Positions 17,145-27,259 are shown, numbered from the stretch's first letter. The stretch is 64,000 nucleotides of DNA from Niallia sp. FSL W8-0635 (GCF_038007965.1 NZ_JBBOYD010000001.1:2024501-2088500); one strand, 5' to 3'. The notes: generated by a model not told the origin, from the sequence alone. Numbers and translations are program-made.

Positions 17145-18497
17145 ATGGATTTTGATACGGTCACGATTAGTAGATTGATTACAGCAATGACCCTGCTTTT
17201 TCATATAATCTTTGCAACACTTGGGGTAGGAGTACCATTGTTTATTTCAATAGCTGAATTAGTCGGTATTAGAAAACAAGACAAGCATTATGAATTGCTA
17301 GCGAAAAGATGGTCAAGAGGCTTTGTAATAACTGTTGCAATTGGAGTAGTGACTGGAACAGCCATTGCTCTACAGTTATCTTTAGTCTGGCCAAACTTTA
17401 TGCAGCTTGCAGGGAATGTAATTGCATTGCCGTTATTTATGGAAGTTTTTGCGTTTTTCTTTGAAGCTATTTTCTTGGGGATTTATTTATATACTTGGGA
17501 TCGGTTTAAAGGGAAGTATACACATTGGCTATTAACGCTACCGGTCGTTATCGGTGCGGGAATGTCTGCGGTCTTTATAACGACAGTAAATTCGTTTATG
17601 AACTCGCCTAATGGATTTACGATGGTGGATGGGGAATTTGTTGCTGTTAATCCATTAAAAGCAATGTTAAATCCATCATCTCCAACTAGAATTTTTCACG
17701 TATTGGGAGGTTCGTATTTAACTGTAGCCGCTATTTTAGCAACTATTGCCGCAATTGCGTTAATAAGGAACAAAGGTGCTTGTGAATATCATAAAAAAGC
17801 ATTAAAAATGACGGTTATTGCTATGTTTATATTTTCGGTAATTACTGCATTAGCCGGTGATGTGTCAGCAAAATATTTAGCAAAACATCAGACTGAGAAA
17901 CTAGCTGCCGCAGAATGGCTTTTTGAGTCAGAGGAGAATGCTGATCTTCTCCTTTTTGGATGGTTGAATAAGGATAATGAAATCGTTGGAGCGATTCGCG
18001 TACCAGGATTTCTAAGCTTTTTAGCACATGGTGACTTTATGAGCGAGGTAACTGGATTGGAAGCAACGAAAGAAGAGGAAAGACCCCCATTAATCATACA
18101 CTATCTATTTGATTCAATGGTATCCATTGGTTTCTTCTTATTAGGTATTTCATTTATATATATTGTTTTAAGCAGACTTAAACGCTGGAATGTGCACAGT
18201 AAATTAATGCTTTGGCTACTTGCGATAAGTGGACCGCTTGCAATGTTAGCTGTAGAACTTGGATGGCTTTTTGCAGAATTAGGAAGGCAGCCTTGGATAG
18301 TAAGAGGATATATGACGGTTAATGAGGCAGCAACTTCTTCTCCTTATATCGTGCATATGTTTTTTCTATTTCTAGCATTGTATATAGTGCTCGGTACATT
18401 ATTTACGATAACCTTGCGAAAATTATTTAAAGACAATCCAGTAGAAGTGGAGTTAGAGAAGCATTACCCTGAATGGAAAGAGGGGATTGAAAAATGA
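17145..18497 (+). CDS. cydA: Cytochrome bd-type quinol oxidase subunit I
   Basis: A 450-residue integral membrane protein with about nine helices. It oxidises quinol and reduces O2 to water with haem groups, without proton pumping. The N-terminal LLFHIIFATLGVGVPLFISIAEL carries a candidate haem-ligand His, and GRQPWIVRGYMTV is the conserved GRQPW block. The Q loop is short. The sequence looks closer to the YthA/CIO-type branch than to E. coli CydA, judged from memory. Start ATG 17145 follows AGGAGAG and is preferred to ATG 17127. Its stop overlaps the cydB start. Confidence 0.9.
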   Translation: MDFDTVTISRLITAMTLLFHIIFATLGVGVPLFISIAELVGIRKQDKHYELLAKRWSRGFVITVAIGVVTGTAIALQLSLVWPNFMQLAGNVIALPLFMEVFAFFFEAIFLGIYLYTWDRFKGKYTHWLLTLPVVIGAGMSAVFITTVNSFMNSPNGFTMVDGEFVAVNPLKAMLNPSSPTRIFHVLGGSYLTVAAILATIAAIALIRNKGACEYHKKALKMTVIAMFIFSVITALAGDVSAKYLAKHQTEKLAAAEWLFESEENADLLLFGWLNKDNEIVGAIRVPGFLSFLAHGDFMSEVTGLEATKEEERPPLIIHYLFDSMVSIGFFLLGISFIYIVLSRLKRWNVHSKLMLWLLAISGPLAMLAVELGWLFAELGRQPWIVRGYMTVNEAATSSPYIVHMFFLFLALYIVLGTLFTITLRKLFKDNPVEVELEKHYPEWKEGIEK

Positions 18498-19507
18498 GCT
18501 ATGAAGTAATTGGAATTACCGTTTTGTGGCTGTTTTTATACGGTTATCTCATTGTAGCATCGATTGATTTTGGAGCAGGTTTTTTTGCATACTATGCAAA
18601 GATTACGAAGCAAGATCATATCATTAATCAAATTATTTCACGCTATTTATCGCCTGTTTGGGAAGTTACGAATGTGTTTTTAGTTTTCTTTTTTGTGGGA
18701 ATCGTCGGTTTTTTCCCGTCTACGGCATATTATTATGGATCCTCTTTACTTGTGCCTGCAAGTTTTGGGATTATCTTGCTAGCAATTCGAGGTTCCTTTT
18801 ATGCTTTTGAAAATTATGGTTCAAAACAAAGTAATGTTTATATGTTTCTATATGGAGCTACAGGGCTATTCATCCCGGCATCGTTATCGGTCGCCTTAAC
18901 GATTTCAGAAGGAGGATATATTTCTGAACTGAACGGTCAAGTTTCGTTAAAGTATTTAGAATTATTTACCAGTTCGTTAGCATGGAGTATTGTTGCGTTA
19001 GCTATTGTTTCTGTTTTATTTATTAGTGCAAGCTTTATCACCTATTATGCATCAAGAGCAAAAGATATAGCAGCACTTCAGTTAGTACGTAAATGGGCAT
19101 TATTTTGGGCAACACCAACCATTATTATGGCGTTGACAACGATGATTGCTTTAAGTCAGAGAAACCAGGTCAACTATGAAAATATGTTGGATTTATGGTG
19201 GATATTTGGCTTATCAATGGGCTTTTTCATCATTGGGATTAGCCTATTATATATAGGCAGAAATTATGGTATTGCATTTATTGCTATTATGCTGCAGTTC
19301 CTCTTTGCCTTTTTCGGATACGGAATGGCTAAGTATCCCTATTTGCTCTATCCATACATCAATATTGAAGATAGTGTTACAAATACATCTATGGCAATGG
19401 CGCTTATAATTGCCTTTATTGGGGGACTTTTATTATTAATTCCTTCCCTAATCTTATTGATGCGCCTCTTTTTATTTGATGCAGATTATGCCAAAGGAAA
19501 AAAATGA
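18494..19507 (+). CDS. cydB: Cytochrome bd-type quinol oxidase subunit II
   Basis: A 337-residue membrane protein with about eight helices. The N-terminal GYLIVASIDFGAGFFAYYA matches the conserved CydB opening with an Asp in helix 1. It pairs with subunit I to form the oxidase. The ATG at 18494 overlaps the cydA stop (ATGA), implying translational coupling. Next comes the cydDC exporter pair after 33 bases, so all four genes probably form one operon. Confidence 0.9.
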   Translation: MSYEVIGITVLWLFLYGYLIVASIDFGAGFFAYYAKITKQDHIINQIISRYLSPVWEVTNVFLVFFFVGIVGFFPSTAYYYGSSLLVPASFGIILLAIRGSFYAFENYGSKQSNVYMFLYGATGLFIPASLSVALTISEGGYISELNGQVSLKYLELFTSSLAWSIVALAIVSVLFISASFITYYASRAKDIAALQLVRKWALFWATPTIIMALTTMIALSQRNQVNYENMLDLWWIFGLSMGFFIIGISLLYIGRNYGIAFIAIMLQFLFAFFGYGMAKYPYLLYPYINIEDSVTNTSMAMALIIAFIGGLLLLIPSLILLMRLFLFDADYAKGKK

Positions 19508-19540
19508 TGAATACGCTTAATTATAGATTAAAGGGCTGAA

Positions 19541-21280
19541 TTGTTCGTGGGAAATTTAAAGAAAACGGTTTGGATGCATAAGAAGAAGGTTTATTTTTTA
19601 ATGGGTCTCACATTGATCCTTGGCATCGCAATTATTGCACAGGCTTACGTGATGACAAGCATTGTCGATGGTGTTTTTCTAAAAAATCAAACATTTTCAG
19701 CAGTTATACCGTGGCTGATAGCGTTACTCTTCATTCTATTTGTAAGGTCCAGTATGGATTATATAAGTAAACGGATTGGTGTTTCGATTGCAAGCGATGT
19801 CAAGGGGAATACGCGTAAGAAGTTATTAAAAAAGTATGTTTCTAATTCTGTCCAACTAGCTGAAAAAGGTCAGACTGGAGAAAAAGTAAGTATGCTACTT
19901 GATGGTGTGGATGAGATGGATAGTTTTTATAGTCAGTTTATCCCTCAGGTTATGCAAAGTATATTTGTGCCGATTTTAATGCTTATTGTTATTTCCACAC
20001 AGCATATGAATTCAGGCATTATTTTAATGGTCTCTGCCCCATTTATTCCTATTTATATGATAGTCATTGGTATCAAAACACAAAAAAAATCAGAGGAGAA
20101 GTTGGAGAAATTAGCTTCTTTTTCTGCTAAATTTTTAGAAACTTTACAAGGGTTAGTAACTATAAAGCTATTTGCACAAACAATTCGACAAAAAGAAGAA
20201 TTAGAAAAAAGTAGCTTAAGCTTCCGCGATACTACGCTAGAAATATTGAAGATTGCATTTACACAATCTTTTGCCATTGAACTTATATCGATGTTGAGTA
20301 TTGGGATAGTAGCACTAGAACTTGCTATTCAAATAATTATATATGAAAGTCTCTCCTTTTTTACTGCATTTTTGATTTTAATATTGGTTCCGGAATTTTA
20401 TAGTTCATTAAAAGAACTTGGAGTAACGTTTCATAATGGTAGAAGCAGCATGGGAGCAGCTAAAAAAGTATTAGAAGTATTTGACGAAGAAGATGAACCT
20501 ACTATATGGGGGGAACAAATTTTTCCAGAGTGGGAAGTGCCACCAACCATTCAGCTCAATCAAGTGAATTTCACTTACGCAAATACTAACTTTCAATTAG
20601 AATCTGTGACAGCTTCTTTTTTACCTAAGCAAAAAATTGCCATTGTTGGCGCTAGTGGAGCAGGAAAGACAACCTTACTTCATTTAATAGCAGGTATGAT
20701 TACTCCTAAGAAGGGAGCGATTTACATTAATCAAGAAGAGCTCACAAAGTATACAGAATTCTCTTGGTTAGAGAAAATTTCTTATATATCGCAAAACCCT
20801 TATATTTTTTCAGGAACGATAGCTGAAAATATTGCGATGGGAACTACAGAAGAAGTTGGCATGGAAGCAATTAAAGCTGCAGCACAATTAGCAGGAATCG
20901 CTTTATTGATTGAATCATTAGAAAATGGGTTTGAAACTAGAATTGGTGAAGTTGGAAGGGGGCTTTCTAGCGGTGAAAAGCAAAGAGTATCCATTGCACG
21001 TGCTTTTCTAAAAAAACCTCATATTGTATTGTTGGATGAACCAACACGTGGGCTGGATTTAGCTACTGAAAAAATCTTACAACAATCAATCCAAAAATTA
21101 AATGAGACAGCAACGGTTATTACCGTTGCGCATCGTTTACATACGATAAAAAATGCTGACCAAATTCTTTTTTTAGAAAATGGAAAGCTACTAGCTGTTG
21201 GCACACACGAATCATTATTAAAAATTTCACCCGCATATAAGGAGTTAGTAATGATCCAAAAAAGGAGGAGTCAAAAGTGA
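19541..21280 (+). CDS. cydD: ABC exporter half, CydD-type
   Basis: A 579-residue half-transporter: six membrane helices (about 15-310), then an ATPase domain with Walker A GASGAGKTT, Q loop YISQNPY, signature LSSGEKQR and Walker B IVLLDEPTRGLD. CydDC is needed for bd oxidase assembly and is linked to haem or thiol export. The start is TTG 19541 or GTG 19547; both follow AAAGGG weakly. It overlaps the next gene by four bases. B. subtilis names this pair cydC and cydD in the reverse sense. Confidence 0.85.
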   Translation: MFVGNLKKTVWMHKKKVYFLMGLTLILGIAIIAQAYVMTSIVDGVFLKNQTFSAVIPWLIALLFILFVRSSMDYISKRIGVSIASDVKGNTRKKLLKKYVSNSVQLAEKGQTGEKVSMLLDGVDEMDSFYSQFIPQVMQSIFVPILMLIVISTQHMNSGIILMVSAPFIPIYMIVIGIKTQKKSEEKLEKLASFSAKFLETLQGLVTIKLFAQTIRQKEELEKSSLSFRDTTLEILKIAFTQSFAIELISMLSIGIVALELAIQIIIYESLSFFTAFLILILVPEFYSSLKELGVTFHNGRSSMGAAKKVLEVFDEEDEPTIWGEQIFPEWEVPPTIQLNQVNFTYANTNFQLESVTASFLPKQKIAIVGASGAGKTTLLHLIAGMITPKKGAIYINQEELTKYTEFSWLEKISYISQNPYIFSGTIAENIAMGTTEEVGMEAIKAAAQLAGIALLIESLENGFETRIGEVGRGLSSGEKQRVSIARAFLKKPHIVLLDEPTRGLDLATEKILQQSIQKLNETATVITVAHRLHTIKNADQILFLENGKLLAVGTHESLLKISPAYKELVMIQKRRSQK

Positions 21281-22995
21281 GTGCACTGCAGAAAATAATG
21301 AAATTGATGTTAATGGAGAAAAAAGATATTAGCATTGCTGTCATTTGTGGATTTATTGCTGGAACTAGCAGTGTAGGGTTGTTTGCTGCAAGCGGTTATC
21401 TAATATCTAAGTCTGCATTAATTCCTCCTTTTTATACATTGATAATATTGACTTCGACAGTAAAGTTACTCGGTCTTGTTAAGGCAGGAGCGAAATATGG
21501 AGAGCGACTTTATTCTCATAGAGCGACATTTACGATTCTAAGTAATTTACGAGTAGCTTTTTTTGGAAAACTAACGCCACTTATTCCACAAATTTTTCAC
21601 AAATATAGAAGCGGGGATCTACTTGCGCGTGTTGTCGGAGATGTAGAAAGCCTTCAAAATTTCTTTTTAAGGGTGTTTTATCCACCGCTTGTGCTCTTAC
21701 TTGTTTTTGTTAGTACTATCTTATTTACTAGTTTTTATTCCATCGCCATTGCTTTGATTCTATTACTTGGATTTTTCCTAACGACGATTATCATTCCAGC
21801 ACTATTTTCCTTAAAGCAAGTCAAAATTAAAGGGAAAGTTAGGCAGGATCGTGGTGACCTATCAACTTACATTACAGAGGTAATGTATGGATTTCGTGAA
21901 TTAAAGCTGTTTCATCAATTACCAAGTAAACAACAACAGCTTTTGAGTCACTCTGAATCGTATATTAATCAACAAAAAGTAGAAAATTTAAATAAAGTGT
22001 TAAGTCAATCGTTTAATGGTTTTATAACGTTTGTTACAAGTTGGTTTGTCATAGGAGCTGGAGCCTATTTTGTTACTAATGGGATGCTTGAAGGGATATT
22101 TTTGGCAATGCTTGTCATGATTTCTTTAACTGTCTTTGAGCCTGCTGCACCGATGGCGGTTTTTCCTATCTATATGCAAGAAAGTAGAGATGCATCTACA
22201 CGTTTATATGAAGTAGTAGAAAATCTGAGTTTCATAGAAGATAAGAGGGAGACTACTATTAATGAATTACCTAGCCTTGCACCATCATTAGCGTTTATAG
22301 ACATTCAATTCACTTACATGGAAAATTGGCGTAAAACAATTCCAAACTTATCATTTATGATGCCAGCCGGGTCAAAGACGGCGATTGTTGGTGCGAGTGG
22401 CTCTGGAAAATCCACCTTGCTTCAGCTTATCTTAAAGCTACAACATGTAGATGCTGGAAAAATTTATTGGGGTGATTTTGACACATCGACAGTATCCAGC
22501 GAGGCGATTTGGGAACAAACTAGAGTTGTCTTACAGGAGAATTATTATTTTTATGGAACTATTCGTGATAATCTTCAATTAGCTGGATCACAGCTTAGTG
22601 ACGAACAAATGGAAGCGGCATTAAAAAAGGCAAGGTTAGAACATTTTTCGCTAGAGCATCGCGTGTTAGAAAAAGGAGAAAATCTTTCAGGGGGAGAAAA
22701 ACAACGTTTGGCCATTGCTAGAGCATTTTTGAAAAAAGGGCATTTATGGTTACTAGATGAGCCAACGTCATCACTTGATGCACAGACAGAACAAAATATT
22801 TATCAGGAAATTTTTGAGTGTGCTGAACAGGATACATTCATTTTAGTTAGCCATCGTTTACAGGAATTAGAGCATATGGATCAAATTATTGTAATGGATC
22901 AAGGGGGAATTGTCGAGTGCGGTTCTTATAGGGAGTTAATGAATAAACAAGAATATTTTTATAAAATGAAGGTAACAGAAGAAAGTTTGCTTTAA
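21277..22995 (+). CDS. cydC: ABC exporter half, CydC-type
   Basis: A 572-residue partner of the preceding half-transporter. It has six membrane helices and an ATPase domain with Walker A GASGSGKST, signature LSGGEKQR and Walker B LWLLDEPTSSLD. The GTG start at 21277 overlaps the previous stop and follows AGGAGG. Together the two would form the heterodimeric CydDC exporter in the inner membrane. Last gene of the cyd operon; a terminator lies 110 bases downstream. Confidence 0.88.
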   Translation: MSALQKIMKLMLMEKKDISIAVICGFIAGTSSVGLFAASGYLISKSALIPPFYTLIILTSTVKLLGLVKAGAKYGERLYSHRATFTILSNLRVAFFGKLTPLIPQIFHKYRSGDLLARVVGDVESLQNFFLRVFYPPLVLLLVFVSTILFTSFYSIAIALILLLGFFLTTIIIPALFSLKQVKIKGKVRQDRGDLSTYITEVMYGFRELKLFHQLPSKQQQLLSHSESYINQQKVENLNKVLSQSFNGFITFVTSWFVIGAGAYFVTNGMLEGIFLAMLVMISLTVFEPAAPMAVFPIYMQESRDASTRLYEVVENLSFIEDKRETTINELPSLAPSLAFIDIQFTYMENWRKTIPNLSFMMPAGSKTAIVGASGSGKSTLLQLILKLQHVDAGKIYWGDFDTSTVSSEAIWEQTRVVLQENYYFYGTIRDNLQLAGSQLSDEQMEAALKKARLEHFSLEHRVLEKGENLSGGEKQRLAIARAFLKKGHLWLLDEPTSSLDAQTEQNIYQEIFECAEQDTFILVSHRLQELEHMDQIIVMDQGGIVECGSYRELMNKQEYFYKMKVTEESLL

Positions 22996-23106
22996 GTACG
23001 AAGCGGATTTAAGTCTTCCTTAGTTGTTATATATTTCAGGTTAATTCTAACTTGAGATATTAACAATTAGTATTAAAAAGGGATAAAATACAAGATATAT
23101 AAGTAA

Positions 23107-23142
23107 AAATCAATGCAGCAAAGAATTGCTGTATTGATTTTA
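23107..23142. terminator. Bidirectional terminator between cydC and the VOC gene
   Basis: AAATCAATGCAGCAA (23107-23121) pairs with TTGCTGTATTGATTT (23126-23140) with one G-T pair and A/T tracts on both sides. Confidence 0.8.
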
Positions 23143-23153
23143 AGTTATATTCA

Positions 23154-23537
23154 TTAGTTATTACATATCATTAATACATTTCCATCTAAGTCTTTAAAGT
23201 TAAAATAAGCGAAATCACTAATTCGCTCGATTTCCCTAACAATGGTAATACCTTTACTTTGGACAAATTCATACGCTTCATCAATATCTTGAACGGAAAA
23301 ATTAAATAAAACGTGGTCAGAAGGTTTTAGTTGAAAATCTGGATCAAATGTGTGATCATCCAATGTAATCCCGGTTTCTGAAGGAACGGGAATGTTATAG
23401 ACAGGTGATTCTACCTTATCCTTATTAAACGGGAGTCCAAGTAATTCGCTATACCATGCCGCTGCTTTTTTAAGATTACTTACATGAATAAACACATTAT
23501 TTACTTTGCAATCGATGGGAGAAGAAATTGAATGCAT
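23154..23537 (-). CDS. VOC-family protein
   Basis: A 127-residue protein with the paired beta-alpha-beta VOC pattern: VNNVFIHVSNLKKAAAWYSELLGLP at the N-terminus and NFKDLDGNVLMI at the C-terminus. Possible metal ligands are His in IHVS and Glu in the C-terminal half. Start ATG 23537 is chosen because AAAGGTGG lies seven bases upstream; the ATG at 23543 is only one base from it. Substrate unknown; glyoxalase, dioxygenase and resistance proteins share this fold. Confidence 0.8.
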   Translation of the reverse strand: MHSISSPIDCKVNNVFIHVSNLKKAAAWYSELLGLPFNKDKVESPVYNIPVPSETGITLDDHTFDPDFQLKPSDHVLFNFSVQDIDEAYEFVQSKGITIVREIERISDFAYFNFKDLDGNVLMICNN

Positions 23538-23631
23538 AAACATTCCACCTTTATTTAGAATTTATTGAAAAGTTCTATAAAAAAGTAGAAATTCCTTTAT
23601 AAGATAGAATGTTTATATTTGTAATTTATCA

Positions 23632-24120
23632 TTATTCTCCCGATTGCTTAATAGCAGCTTTTCTAATTAATATCATCATAAATCTTACGAATAAAAAAGT
23701 TCCTGCGATCGAAAGAAAACTATGGAAAGATGTCCAAGTTTTTTTATAACGAATTAAGTTAGTATTTCTTTCAATCCAATGTTCTGCAAGTGTTGATGGG
23801 ACGCTAAAAAATATGCACTTAACCAATATCCCAACCATACTTGAATTTTTAGTCACTTGATTGAAATAAATGCAAGTTACAGGAAAAAGAAGATAGCTAA
23901 ATAAAACGCTAACATCAAATATTTTTAATGATTTTACTGGATAGGTTAGGTATCCCTTTTTTACTAAAAGATTATCTAAAATGGAGGCTATATAACTTTT
24001 TAGTAAGAAAATAATGAGCCAATCCTTTAATGGTGGCTTTCGAAGTAAGTTAAAAAAAGAAACAATTCCTAAAACAAATAAAATTCTTAAGAAGTTTTTT
24101 TCATACTTTCGTCTCTTCAT
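23632..24120 (-). CDS. Small multi-pass membrane protein, CBO0543-like (paralogue A)
   Basis: A 162-residue protein with about four to five membrane helices. The AEHWIERNTNLIRYKKTWTS segment resembles the VERNSELV and IERYTKLV segments of the genes at 25723 and 26199, which places it in the same group, probably the CBO0543 family. ATG 24120 has a GGAG upstream. No catalytic motif is visible and no function is known for the family. It is one of six such small membrane proteins on the minus strand between 23.6 and 36.7 kb. Confidence 0.65.
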   Translation of the reverse strand: MKRRKYEKNFLRILFVLGIVSFFNLLRKPPLKDWLIIFLLKSYIASILDNLLVKKGYLTYPVKSLKIFDVSVLFSYLLFPVTCIYFNQVTKNSSMVGILVKCIFFSVPSTLAEHWIERNTNLIRYKKTWTSFHSFLSIAGTFLFVRFMMILIRKAAIKQSGE

Positions 24121-24233
24121 ACTTTTGTCTCCTTTGATTTTACGTTAGTTTAACCAAAGGAGACAAAGTTAATGTTGACTTTTAAATGGAAAAATGGTGA
24201 TGATTCTTTGAATGAATCCCTATTTAGTATGCT

Positions 24234-24782
24234 TTAAAGAGGGAAATCTCCTTTAAGGATAGAGTACATGTATAAATCATCAAATTTTCCGCAAGTATAT
24301 TCATAATGTCTTAATAAACCTTCTCTTAGAAAGCCATGTTTTTCGACTAACTTTTGTGAAGATGTATTTAATGGTTCAATTAACGATTCGATTCTTTCTA
24401 AGTCAAAATGCTGGAATCCATATGTAAGCACGGCTTTTAATGCTTCGCTAGCGATCCCTTTGCCCCAATAATTTCTGCTTAGTTCATATCCTATCTCGGC
24501 TTTATAATGCTTCTGCTGCATATTCAAAAAACCACAGCTGCCAATCACAGTATCTTCGTCTTTTAATGTAATGCACCATCTTATTCCAGTGCCTTTTTCC
24601 CAGATTGATTTGTACCAATCCATTTCTTCCATCACTTCTTCAGGAGACTTATATGGTTCTAGCCCCATATGCTGAACAACTTCTTGATCTGATAAGTAGG
24701 TAAACATATCCTTAGCATCTTCAAATCTTACGCCTCTTAAATACAAACGCTCTGTTTCAATAATTGGAAATGTACGCTTCAT
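24234..24782 (-). CDS. GNAT acetyltransferase, RimJ/RimL type
   Basis: A 182-residue N-acetyltransferase. The N-terminus (IETERLYLRGVRFEDAKDMF) is typical of the RimJ/RimL subgroup. The acetyl-CoA loop is seen as ELSRNYWGKGIASEALKAVL, and SQKLVEKHGFLREGLLRHYE follows. ATG 24782 lies eight bases after AAAGGAG; the TTG at 24788 would be too close. The acceptor (ribosomal protein, peptide or small molecule) cannot be inferred. Confidence 0.85.
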   Translation of the reverse strand: MKRTFPIIETERLYLRGVRFEDAKDMFTYLSDQEVVQHMGLEPYKSPEEVMEEMDWYKSIWEKGTGIRWCITLKDEDTVIGSCGFLNMQQKHYKAEIGYELSRNYWGKGIASEALKAVLTYGFQHFDLERIESLIEPLNTSSQKLVEKHGFLREGLLRHYEYTCGKFDDLYMYSILKGDFPL

Positions 24783-24935
24783 TGACAATACTCCTTTATA
24801 GTAAATACAATAGCTTTAGTACATACTTCAACATACAAATGGCTGATTCCTTCTATCAATGATTTTTATGATAACTCGTGATGGCAAGGGGGAAGCAGGC
24901 GGTCAGAATAAATATTACTAGGAGGAAAGGAAACT

Positions 24936-25644
24936 ATGGACAAGGAAACAGTTATGCAAGAACTAGAAGCACTAGGGAAGGAAAGGACGAAAAAGCTTTA
25001 TATGGGCAATGGTGCCAAGGAGCCTGTTTTTGGGGTGGCAACCGGCGCGATGAAGCCAATTGCTAGAAAAATTAAGAAAAATCAAGCGTTAGCAGAGGAG
25101 CTATACGCAACAGGCAACTATGATGCAATGTATTTTGCTGGTGTCATTTGTGATCCGGATATCATGACAGAGGAAGATTTTGAACGGTGGATAGATGCGG
25201 CCTATTTCTTTATGCTATCTGATTATGTGGTGGCTGTATCTTTAGCAGAAACGAAATTTGCCCAAGCTGTGGCCGATAAATGGATCGCAAGCGGAGAAGA
25301 GCTTCGAATGTCAGCAGGCTGGAGCTGTTATTGCTGGATTTTAGGAAATCGACAGGACTTTGAATTTAGTGAAAGCAAGCTTGCAAGTATGCTGGATCAA
25401 GTGAAAAATACGATTCATCAATCTCCAGATACCGTGAAATCTTGCTATGAATAATTTTATCTACACTATTGCGATTTCCTATGTGCCTCTTCATGAAAAA
25501 GCAGTAGAAACTGCTAAGGAGGTTGGGCTAGTCGAAATCAAGAAAGGCAAGAAAAAAAGTACGATGTCTAATGTGTCAGAAAAAATTCAAAAGGATTTAG
25601 ATAGAGGAATACTTGGTTTTAAACGTAAATATGTAAGATGTTAA
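24936..25644 (+). pseudogene. AlkD-like DNA alkylation repair protein, frameshifted
   Basis: A HEAT-repeat-type DNA glycosylase relative. The N-terminal 169 codons (24936 onward) read MDKETVMQELEALGKERTKK and match the family. At 25440-25443 one extra base (TCTT) shifts the frame, ending the first frame at 25454. The second frame from 25447 continues the protein as AMNNFIYTIAISYVPLHEKA through GFKRKYVRC, the normal C-terminus. Removing one base restores about 235 residues. AlkD excises alkylated bases without base flipping. Either a fresh frameshift or a base-calling error. Confidence 0.8.
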
Positions 25645-25678
25645 GCAGCAAATTTTCCAAGTTGTATAGCGAAATAAA

Positions 25679-25715
25679 GGCCAAATTCTCTTTTAGCAAA
25701 AAAAGGGGATTTGGC
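25679..25715. terminator. Bidirectional terminator
   Basis: GGCCAAATTCTC and GGGGATTTGGCC flank a short A/T loop with paired A and T tracts, between two converging genes. Confidence 0.75.
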
Positions 25716-25722
25716 CATTTAT

Positions 25723-26202
25723 TTAGCTGATTTTGTCATTCAAACCCTTTCTAAACCAGAACGCAAATGTTTTCACAAGATACAAAATAAATAGGTCGAT
25801 ACTGACAGCAAACCACCAATGCCAGTTTATATCATGAACAAGTTCACTATTTCTCTCCACTAAAAACATATAAAAATGCATTCCGTTGCTGAAAATAAGA
25901 TAGTGAATGAATACTCTGATCCAACTTTTCTTTTCCGGATAAAAAAGCATGAAAAACACAGCGAAAGTCGGCAATACCAAATAATAGAGAGAAAAACTCA
26001 TTTTGGTTGCATGCTCAAATTCTCGGTATGGAAAGCTTACTAAGCCCATATTAACTTGGATATATTGAAATATCCATGCTGTTGCATGGGCAAACAAAAA
26101 AATAATTTGAAAATACCTTTTTCTCTCTTTGGGAATAAAGGTAAGGAGCAAAAATACACAGATAATCCATGAAAGAAATAAAATAACTAGTTCCTTATTC
26201 AT
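25723..26202 (-). CDS. Small multi-pass membrane protein, CBO0543-like (paralogue B)
   Basis: A 159-residue protein with about five helices. The motifs LLLTFIPKERKRYFQIIFLFAH near the N-terminus and LVERNSELVHDINWHWWF near the C-terminus are shared in outline with the genes at 26199 and 23632. The start ATG overlaps the stop of 26199-26693 by four bases, so the two are translationally coupled. No function known. Confidence 0.65.
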   Translation of the reverse strand: MNKELVILFLSWIICVFLLLTFIPKERKRYFQIIFLFAHATAWIFQYIQVNMGLVSFPYREFEHATKMSFSLYYLVLPTFAVFFMLFYPEKKSWIRVFIHYLIFSNGMHFYMFLVERNSELVHDINWHWWFAVSIDLFILYLVKTFAFWFRKGLNDKIS

Positions 26203-26693
26203 TTCGTTTCCGTTCCTTTTAGCCTCTTTTTAAACCAAATGTAATAAGTATGGTTAATAAATAAGGTAACCATAACAGATAGCAGGGTATAAGTTCCTTG
26301 CCAGCTTAGATAGTCCACAAGCTTGGTATAGCGCTCAATTATCACTTCCAGACAAGTGAAAAAGCCAGCAAAGAGAAAATAATAAAAAAAGGTCCCTGTT
26401 TTTTTGCTTTTTTTAGGAAAGTATAAACTAAACATAATGGCTGTAACGGGAAAAAGAAAAAATTCAAAGGTGAAGCTAGATCGATTAAATTCGTTTGCAA
26501 ATGAGAAAAGCTGAATAGGATAATCAATCATATTCCATTCCACTGCAAGTAAGCCTGCTGGCCAAGTGATAATTTGCAAAGATAAAAATATCACCCAAGC
26601 TTCTCTAGCTCTATTTTTGGGAACAAGAAATAAAATGGCAAGGATGCTTATGGCAATAATTCCGATTAAAATCCATCTTTCCATATTCATCAT
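26199..26693 (-). CDS. Small multi-pass membrane protein, CBO0543-like (paralogue C)
   Basis: A 164-residue protein with about five helices, first gene of a two-gene unit with 25723-26202. LFLVPKNRAREAWVIFLSLQ near the N-terminus parallels LTFIPKERKRYFQIIF in paralogue B, and VIIERYTKLVDYLSW parallels LVERNSELV. A start at ATG 26693 or the next ATG is supported by a GGTG-containing leader. Tryptophan-rich ends are typical of these proteins. Confidence 0.65.
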   Translation of the reverse strand: MMNMERWILIGIIAISILAILFLVPKNRAREAWVIFLSLQIITWPAGLLAVEWNMIDYPIQLFSFANEFNRSSFTFEFFLFPVTAIMFSLYFPKKSKKTGTFFYYFLFAGFFTCLEVIIERYTKLVDYLSWQGTYTLLSVMVTLFINHTYYIWFKKRLKGTETK

Positions 26694-26788
26694 ACTAGCT
26701 TCACCTGCTCCAATAGATAATTAGTAATAGTATTACCTATAGGGAAAAATATATGTAAAAAAAGCCCAAATAATCTAGCTGTTAAACG

Positions 26789-27259
26789 TTATAACGAACT
26801 TTCTATTTTTTTGATACAACGAAAATACTTAATGACGATTAATAATAAAACCGGATTAAGTAAAGCAGAATACCACCATTTCCACCAACCATAATGGAAG
26901 TAGCCCCAAGGCTCTGGAAAAAGTGTAAAAAATTCATAGAGTAGAAATGCAATATTCCACAGCAGAATTGCCGTTATTTTATGTAAAAAAGATTTTTGGA
27001 AAGGAAAATAATTGAGAAAAATGATATTAACGGGAGGTACTAGAAAGATAGCATATAATAAAACATGCCATTCTATGTCAATCGTAAAATACCAATATGC
27101 ATGTAGCTTAAAATCGATAATGATATCAAATAATAATTGGAACGCTATGGAAAAAATATAAATATGTAGTAGCTGATTCTTGTTCAAGTGCTTATTCAAT
27201 CGGAAGGCAAAGAAGTTAAAAAGAAGGATGGAAATTAGTAATCCAATCACATTGATCAT
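26789..27259 (-). CDS. Small multi-pass membrane protein, CBO0543-like (paralogue D)
   Basis: A 156-residue protein. It shares long blocks with the gene at 36221: HAYWYF, FLVPPVNIIFLN and PWGYFHYGWWK, so these two form a close pair. Start ATG 27259 is chosen because ATAGGAG precedes it; the ATG at 27271 would place the ribosome site inside the gene. About four to five helices. No known role. Confidence 0.65.
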   Translation of the reverse strand: MINVIGLLISILLFNFFAFRLNKHLNKNQLLHIYIFSIAFQLLFDIIIDFKLHAYWYFTIDIEWHVLLYAIFLVPPVNIIFLNYFPFQKSFLHKITAILLWNIAFLLYEFFTLFPEPWGYFHYGWWKWWYSALLNPVLLLIVIKYFRCIKKIESSL

